A stretch of DNA of 9,983 nt from JAYTQQ01 sp043784965 (GTDB lineage Bacteria; Bdellovibrionota; Bdellovibrionia; Bdellovibrionales; JAMPXM01). Position numbers and translations under genes: made by a program. The stretch lies in assembly GCA_043784965.1 (NCBI GenBank), contig JAYVXS010000330.1, forward strand, positions 1-9,983, given 5' to 3'. Under the pieces are notes generated by a model. That model worked only from the letters and a program-made list of their open reading frames with translations. It was not told where the DNA came from and did not search any database. This document shows, piece after piece, positions 6,210 to 9,983 of the stretch (positions are counted from its first letter, which is position 1; every line of letters begins with the position of its first letter).

Positions 6210-6800
6210 TTAGCCACGACCAGATGGAAGTAAGCGCGGTAAAATTGAAAAATCGTTAGCTGTAACGTCCATCAATTGGGAATCAACGAAGGCATTCCAG
6301 ACATTGACTTTATGTTTTGCATTTATAACTCGGCTCAATGCCTTTTTGACCTTGTGTGACTGTTTCTCATGATAGTAATTTTTGAAATTCATAATAAATA
6401 TTTTAAGCGTGCCCGCCAAAGTTTAGCAAGTGCCAGTTTTGTGCGTTCTGGGTGTTTAGAGTTGCAAAGTTTTCGTCTATTTAAGGGGCATGTCTTTTTT
6501 TTTGATCTAGTTATGAGGAGCCGTTTGCGGGCAGTTGCAGCAGTTTTCAGTTTCTCTGTTTCGGTCCCAGGTATGGATGGGTCAGTTTGTCCGGTTGTGC
6601 TGATTTCTGGCTCCGTATCCGAAACAAGTGTGCCAGCTTCACCGTCCCTGAACTCGACTAAATACATAATTTCTAGTAAGCGTCAGACCCATTTCTTGCC
6701 TTTTTCATTCAATAGCGTAGCATTTATTTTTGCACGGGCTCATAGCGATAAATACCGGCTAAATAACCGACATAAAAACTCTCGAAATCGAGGTCTAGGA
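6210..6800 (-). pseudogene. Possible remains of a degraded gene of unknown function
   Basis: No intact, well-supported gene lies in this stretch, but the minus strand reads as a broken protein. A frame entering from the aldehyde dehydrogenase start contains FYVGYLAGIYRYEPVQK and stops at 6726-6724, next to a short A-run. Supplying one base there continues into INATLLNEKGKKWV, which meets a TGA at 6685-6683 and then continues RLLEIMYLVEFRDGEAG as a 92-codon frame ending at 6389. That end overlaps, as ATGA, a 60-codon frame (start MNFKNYYHEK) that stops at 6210. None of these frames has a ribosome site. Alternatives are two small coupled genes (92 and 60 residues) or plain intergenic DNA. I recognise no family. 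A 9-base T-run (plus strand) at 6495-6503 is a further slippage-prone site. Confidence 0.25.
6781..6792 (+). promoter_or_regulatory. Short hairpin overlapping the ribosome site of the aldehyde dehydrogenase gene
   Basis: CTCG (6781-6784) and CGAG (6789-6792) form a perfect 4-bp stem around AAAT. The GAG of this stem is part of the ribosome site GAGGT at 6790-6794, six bases before the ATG at 6800. A stem this short would be only weakly stable, so partial masking of the site is possible but unproven. I found no convincing promoter for this operon in the bases before it. Confidence 0.25.
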
Positions 6801-8182
6801 TGACAGCTACTATAAAAGTTAAAAGCCCCTACTCACAAGAAGTTGTCGGCGAGTACCCAGTCGATAATTTTGAGGTTTCTCAACAAAAACTCTTTCGCCT
6901 GCACGAGGCCCAGAAAAAATGGAAAATGACTCCTCTGGTGAAGCGCATTGAAGCCGTGCAAAATGCCTTGAATTATTTCACACAAAATAAGCAACTGATC
7001 GCGACTGATATCAGCAATCAAATGGGCCGGCCCATATCGCAATCGCCTGGCGAAATAGGCGGGCTACTAGAAAGAGCTAACTATCTCTGCAGCATTGCAA
7101 GCGATGCACTTAAGCCCTTGAGTCTTCCTGAAAAGCCGGGCTTTGAGCGCAGTATTCATCGTGAACCATTGGGAGTTATTTTCGTGATCTCTGCATGGAA
7201 TTTTCCGCTTTTGGTGGTGGTGAATTCAATTGTTCCGGCACTACTTGCCGGAAACACCGTGCTTTTGAAACACTCTAGTCAGACTCCAGCTATAGGTAAA
7301 CATTTTGAAAAAGCCTTTCAGTCGATGGCAGGGATCAGTGATCTGATTCATCAAGTGATAGTCGATCATCCAACTACCGGAAGAATTATCGAAGAATTGG
7401 ATATTCAACACGTGGTCTTTACGGGCTCAGTTAGCGGCGGTGAGCAAATTCTAAAGCATACCTCTAAAAAGTTCATGCAAGCGCAATTGGAACTTGGCGG
7501 CAAGGACGCAGCCTACATAGCTGAGGATGCCGACATCGCTGCGGCTGCGGCAACAGTTGTAGACGGCGCCATGTTTAATTCTGGTCAATCCTGTTGCGGC
7601 ATCGAGCGCAGTTATGTGCATAAGAGTGTTTATGATTCATTTATCCAGCAATGCTTGAAGGTGATCTCTGAATATAAACTTGGTGATCCATTAGCGGCCG
7701 CCACCAATCTTGGGCCATTGGTGACAGAAAAAGCAGCGTTATATGCAGACTCACAAGTACAGTCCGCAGTGAAACAAGGGGCCAAAGTCCTTGCTGGCGG
7801 CAAGGTGAAAAGAATTTCATCTGGATTTTTCTATGAACCCACGCTGATGGTGGATGTGAAGCAGAAGATGGATGTCATGCAAGAAGAGAATTTTGCGCCG
7901 ATCCTTCCGGTGATTTCAGTGAATTCAATTGATGAGGCAATTGACCTAGTCAATGACAGTAAGTACGGCCTGACCTCGGCGATTTTCACTAAAGATTTGA
8001 ATAAGGCGAAACAATTTGCCGAAAGAGTAAATACCGGAACAGTATTTATGAATCGCTGTGACTATTTGGATCCTGCATTGCCTTGGACCGGAGTGAAGAA
8101 CTCGGGTTGTGGATCGGCCCTATCCCATCTTGGCTTTTTGTCAGTTACGCGAGCCAAAGCGCTTCATTTTAAAAAGGCTTAA
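6800..8182 (+). CDS. NAD(P)-dependent aldehyde dehydrogenase
   Basis: This cytoplasmic enzyme of the aldehyde dehydrogenase superfamily oxidises an aldehyde to its acid. Catalytic features are complete: Asn134 in SAWNFPL, the cofactor loop FTGSVSGG (Thr208-Ser210), general base Glu231 in LELGGKD, and nucleophile Cys265 in FNSGQSCCGIER, directly followed by Cys266. The C-terminal stretch NRCDYLDPALPWTGVKNSG belongs to the subgroup of amine-related and uncharacterised bacterial aldehyde dehydrogenases as I recall it; substrate cannot be read from sequence. Its 460 residues are slightly short for the superfamily (about 475-500), mostly at the N-terminus. The ATG is supported by GAGGT six bases upstream. 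It heads a cluster with a glutamine-synthetase-like ligase (2-nt gap) and an iron-type alcohol dehydrogenase, suggesting it oxidises a gamma-glutamylated or amino aldehyde. Confidence 0.95.
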   Translation: MTATIKVKSPYSQEVVGEYPVDNFEVSQQKLFRLHEAQKKWKMTPLVKRIEAVQNALNYFTQNKQLIATDISNQMGRPISQSPGEIGGLLERANYLCSIASDALKPLSLPEKPGFERSIHREPLGVIFVISAWNFPLLVVVNSIVPALLAGNTVLLKHSSQTPAIGKHFEKAFQSMAGISDLIHQVIVDHPTTGRIIEELDIQHVVFTGSVSGGEQILKHTSKKFMQAQLELGGKDAAYIAEDADIAAAAATVVDGAMFNSGQSCCGIERSYVHKSVYDSFIQQCLKVISEYKLGDPLAAATNLGPLVTEKAALYADSQVQSAVKQGAKVLAGGKVKRISSGFFYEPTLMVDVKQKMDVMQEENFAPILPVISVNSIDEAIDLVNDSKYGLTSAIFTKDLNKAKQFAERVNTGTVFMNRCDYLDPALPWTGVKNSGCGSALSHLGFLSVTRAKALHFKKA

Positions 8183-8184
8183 CG

Positions 8185-9564
8185 GTGATTACCATCAATC
8201 AAATGAAAGAAAAAATTGCCGGTTATAAAAACTCTGGCATCAACAAAGTAAAAATTGCCGTTACTGACCTCGACGGTGTAATGCGCGGTAAATATTTATC
8301 ACTGGATAAGTTTGAAAGCTTGTTACAAAGCACCGGTGGCTTTTGTGACTGTATTTTTGGTTGGGATGTCGCCGATGTTTTATACGATAATGCCAAATTT
8401 ACCGGCTGGCATACGGCATTTCCCGATGTTTTTTATAAAATAGATTTTGCCACTGAACGTCTGCTGCCGGATGAAAAGGTACCATTTTTTCTGGCCGACT
8501 TTGTTGCCAGCGACGGAAAGAGCCCGCATTCAATTTGTCCACGTAATGTATTGAAAAGAGTTTTGCAGCGGGCCGAGACCTTGGGCTTCGGCGCAAGCCT
8601 CGGCTTTGAATATGAATTTTTTGTGTTTGAAGAGACGCCACATTCAGTGCGTGAAAAAAATTATCGCGATTTAAAACCTCTCAGTCCGGGCATGTTTGGC
8701 TATTCGGTAATTCGTAACTCTGCTCAGTCCGATTTATTTCAAGGACTAATGGATTATTTTTTCGCTCTGAATATTGAAATTGAAGGATTACACTGTGAGA
8801 CTGGTCCCGGTGTGCTCGAGGCCGCCATCAAATATGACTCAGCACTGAGTGCCTGCGACAAAGCCAATGTCTTTAAAACCTTTGCAAAAGTATTTTTACA
8901 AAAAAGAAATCTGATGGCGACCTTTATGGCGCGATGGAATGCAAGCCTCCCGGGCCTAGGCGGACATATTCATCAGTCGATTTACGATTTAAAATCTGCA
9001 AAAAATCTTTTTCACGACGCGAAAGATAAAGGTGGTATGAGCCCGCTGATGCAAAGTTATGTGGCGGGGCAGATGAAATACATAAAAAGTTTTTTGGCCA
9101 TGTGTTCGCCGACAATCAATTCTTATACCCGGTTGGTAAAGGGTTATTGGGCACCAACGGCTGTTACCTGGGCGGTTGAGAATCGCACCTCAGCCCTAAG
9201 GGTTATTTCGGGGACTGAGAAATCACAAAGGGTTGAGTTTCGCATTGCCGCAGCCGATGCCAATCCCTATCTTGTTGCCGCAGCAATTCTTGGTGCGGGT
9301 TTGCTTGGCATCGAAGAAAAACTAAAGCTCGGTCCACCCATCGTGGGTAATGTTTATGAGGTTCAAGACAAGTTACCAGCAGAGCAGCAATTACCAAGTA
9401 ATCTCACTGGGGCTATTGAGAATCTACAAAAATCAGAAGCTGCTAAAGAAGTCTTTGGTGCGGCCTTTGTTGAGCACTTTCTAAGTTCAAGGCGCTGGGA
9501 AGTGCGTGAGTACGAAAAGGCGATTACCGATTGGCAACTACAACGTTATTTTGAAATCATTTAG
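8185..9564 (+). CDS. Glutamine-synthetase-family ligase, probably gamma-glutamyl-amine synthetase
   Basis: This protein has the glutamine synthetase fold: an N-terminal beta-grasp domain (about residues 1-110, with TDLDGVMRGKYL) and a catalytic domain. Metal ligands are visible as Glu142 and Glu144 in GFEYEFF, Glu205 and Glu212 in HCETGPGVLEAA, and His261 in GGHIHQS. Substrate-binding arginines lie in NSYTRLVKGYWAP, ENRTSALRV and RVEFR (Arg353). The adenylylation-site motif of housekeeping GlnA (NLYDLPP) is absent. The family includes gamma-glutamylputrescine and gamma-glutamylethanolamide synthetases, which join glutamate to an amine using ATP. Placement between two dehydrogenases favours such a role over ammonia assimilation, but the substrate is unknown. 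The start is GTG, two bases after the preceding stop, with AAAGG seven bases upstream. Length (459) is normal for the group. Confidence 0.9.
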   Translation: MITINQMKEKIAGYKNSGINKVKIAVTDLDGVMRGKYLSLDKFESLLQSTGGFCDCIFGWDVADVLYDNAKFTGWHTAFPDVFYKIDFATERLLPDEKVPFFLADFVASDGKSPHSICPRNVLKRVLQRAETLGFGASLGFEYEFFVFEETPHSVREKNYRDLKPLSPGMFGYSVIRNSAQSDLFQGLMDYFFALNIEIEGLHCETGPGVLEAAIKYDSALSACDKANVFKTFAKVFLQKRNLMATFMARWNASLPGLGGHIHQSIYDLKSAKNLFHDAKDKGGMSPLMQSYVAGQMKYIKSFLAMCSPTINSYTRLVKGYWAPTAVTWAVENRTSALRVISGTEKSQRVEFRIAAADANPYLVAAAILGAGLLGIEEKLKLGPPIVGNVYEVQDKLPAEQQLPSNLTGAIENLQKSEAAKEVFGAAFVEHFLSSRRWEVREYEKAITDWQLQRYFEII

Positions 9565-9586
9565 TCACAAGATATAAGAGGTGCAT

Positions 9587-9983
9587 ATGCAAAAATTTAA
9601 TTATCCAACAACAATTTATTATGGCCCCGGGAGTTTGCAAGAACTGGTAAGTAGTATTGCCCAGATGGGTTTGAAAAGACTCCTATTGGTATCTGACGGC
9701 AATTTACTTAAATTGGGTATCGTTGGACAGGTCACAGAAATTTGCAAAGCGGCAGGTTTGAGCATTGTACCCTTTTGCGATGTTCATTCGAACCCTATCG
9801 AAGAAGATATTTTGAAGGGCATCGCGGTTTACAAAAAGGAAAAGTGTGAGGCCTTTATTGCTTTGGGTGGCGGCAGTCCAATGGACGCGGCAAAAGCAAT
9901 TATGATTTTGGTCGATCATCCGGGGCCATTGGCTCAATATGATGATGCTAAGGGTGGCGATCGTCTGTTCAGCAAACCTCTGC
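9587..9983 (+). CDS. Iron-type (group III) alcohol dehydrogenase, N-terminal part
   Basis: The gene runs off the right edge; 132 complete codons are present, roughly the first third of a family whose members have about 380-400 residues. The N-terminus MQKFNYPTTIYYGPGSLQEL is the usual opening of iron-dependent alcohol dehydrogenases, and LGGGSPMDAAKAI (around residues 93-105) is the glycine-rich NAD(P)-binding signature. DVHSNP before it is also a family mark. The metal-binding histidines lie beyond the window. AAGAGGTG ends just before the ATG and is a good ribosome site; the gap from the preceding ligase gene is 22 nt, so the three genes are probably one operon. It likely interconverts an alcohol and an aldehyde, perhaps making the substrate of the aldehyde dehydrogenase encoded two genes upstream. 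Confidence 0.93.
   Translation, partial: MQKFNYPTTIYYGPGSLQELVSSIAQMGLKRLLLVSDGNLLKLGIVGQVTEICKAAGLSIVPFCDVHSNPIEEDILKGIAVYKKEKCEAFIALGGGSPMDAAKAIMILVDHPGPLAQYDDAKGGDRLFSKPL

Noticed and set aside
6022..6213. 63-codon plus-strand frame
   Set aside because: It runs through the ribosome site, hairpin and promoter region of the opposing lysine-rich gene and has no ribosome site of its own.
6369..6803. 144-codon plus-strand frame whose stop overlaps the aldehyde dehydrogenase start (ATGA)
   Set aside because: It has no ribosome site, its composition (rich in Ser, Phe, Val, Arg) looks like an antisense reading, and the minus strand reads more like protein. It could still be real; a conserved homologue would change this.

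Overview
The window looks like chromosomal DNA of a Gram-negative bacterium of moderate GC (mid-40s percent by eye). Genes are tightly packed, TTG and GTG are used as starts alongside ATG, and one protein carries a Sec-type signal peptide. I cannot assign a genus. A Bdellovibrionota- or proteobacteria-like origin is a guess, not a result.

Layout. (1) 1-98: a head-to-tail array of a 14-bp repeat, cut by the left window edge, followed by a short leader. (2) 149-5648, + strand: def, fmt, rpe, hutH, hutU. The junctions are tight (23 nt, a 4-nt ATGA overlap, 2 nt, 58 nt), so this reads as one transcription unit. It joins the formyl-Met cycle (def, fmt) and a pentose-phosphate epimerase to the first two enzymes of histidine degradation. 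The 58-nt hutH-hutU gap is filled by two 10-codon minigenes that link the two genes stop-to-start. (3) 5707-6033, - strand, convergent with hutU: a small exported protein with an extremely lysine-rich tail. Its Shine-Dalgarno sequence lies in a predicted hairpin with a GAAA loop. (4) 6034-6799: about 770 bases without a convincing intact gene. The minus strand carries broken, protein-like reading frames that may be the remains of a gene. (5) 6800-9983, + strand: an aldehyde dehydrogenase, a glutamine-synthetase-like ligase and an iron-type alcohol dehydrogenase (cut by the right edge), spaced 2 and 22 nt apart.

How they work together. HutH and HutU turn histidine into urocanate and then imidazolonepropionate; later hut genes are not in the window. 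The last three genes fit a gamma-glutamylation route for using an amine or amino alcohol. The ligase would attach glutamate to the amine, the alcohol dehydrogenase would oxidise an alcohol group, and the aldehyde dehydrogenase would make the acid. That pathway is inferred from family membership and gene order only. Both catabolic modules would supply nitrogen or glutamate.

The observations most worth checking are the hairpin that masks the ribosome site of the lysine-rich protein, the three-gene gamma-glutamylation-like cluster, the minigene chain between hutH and hutU, and the 14-bp array in front of def.
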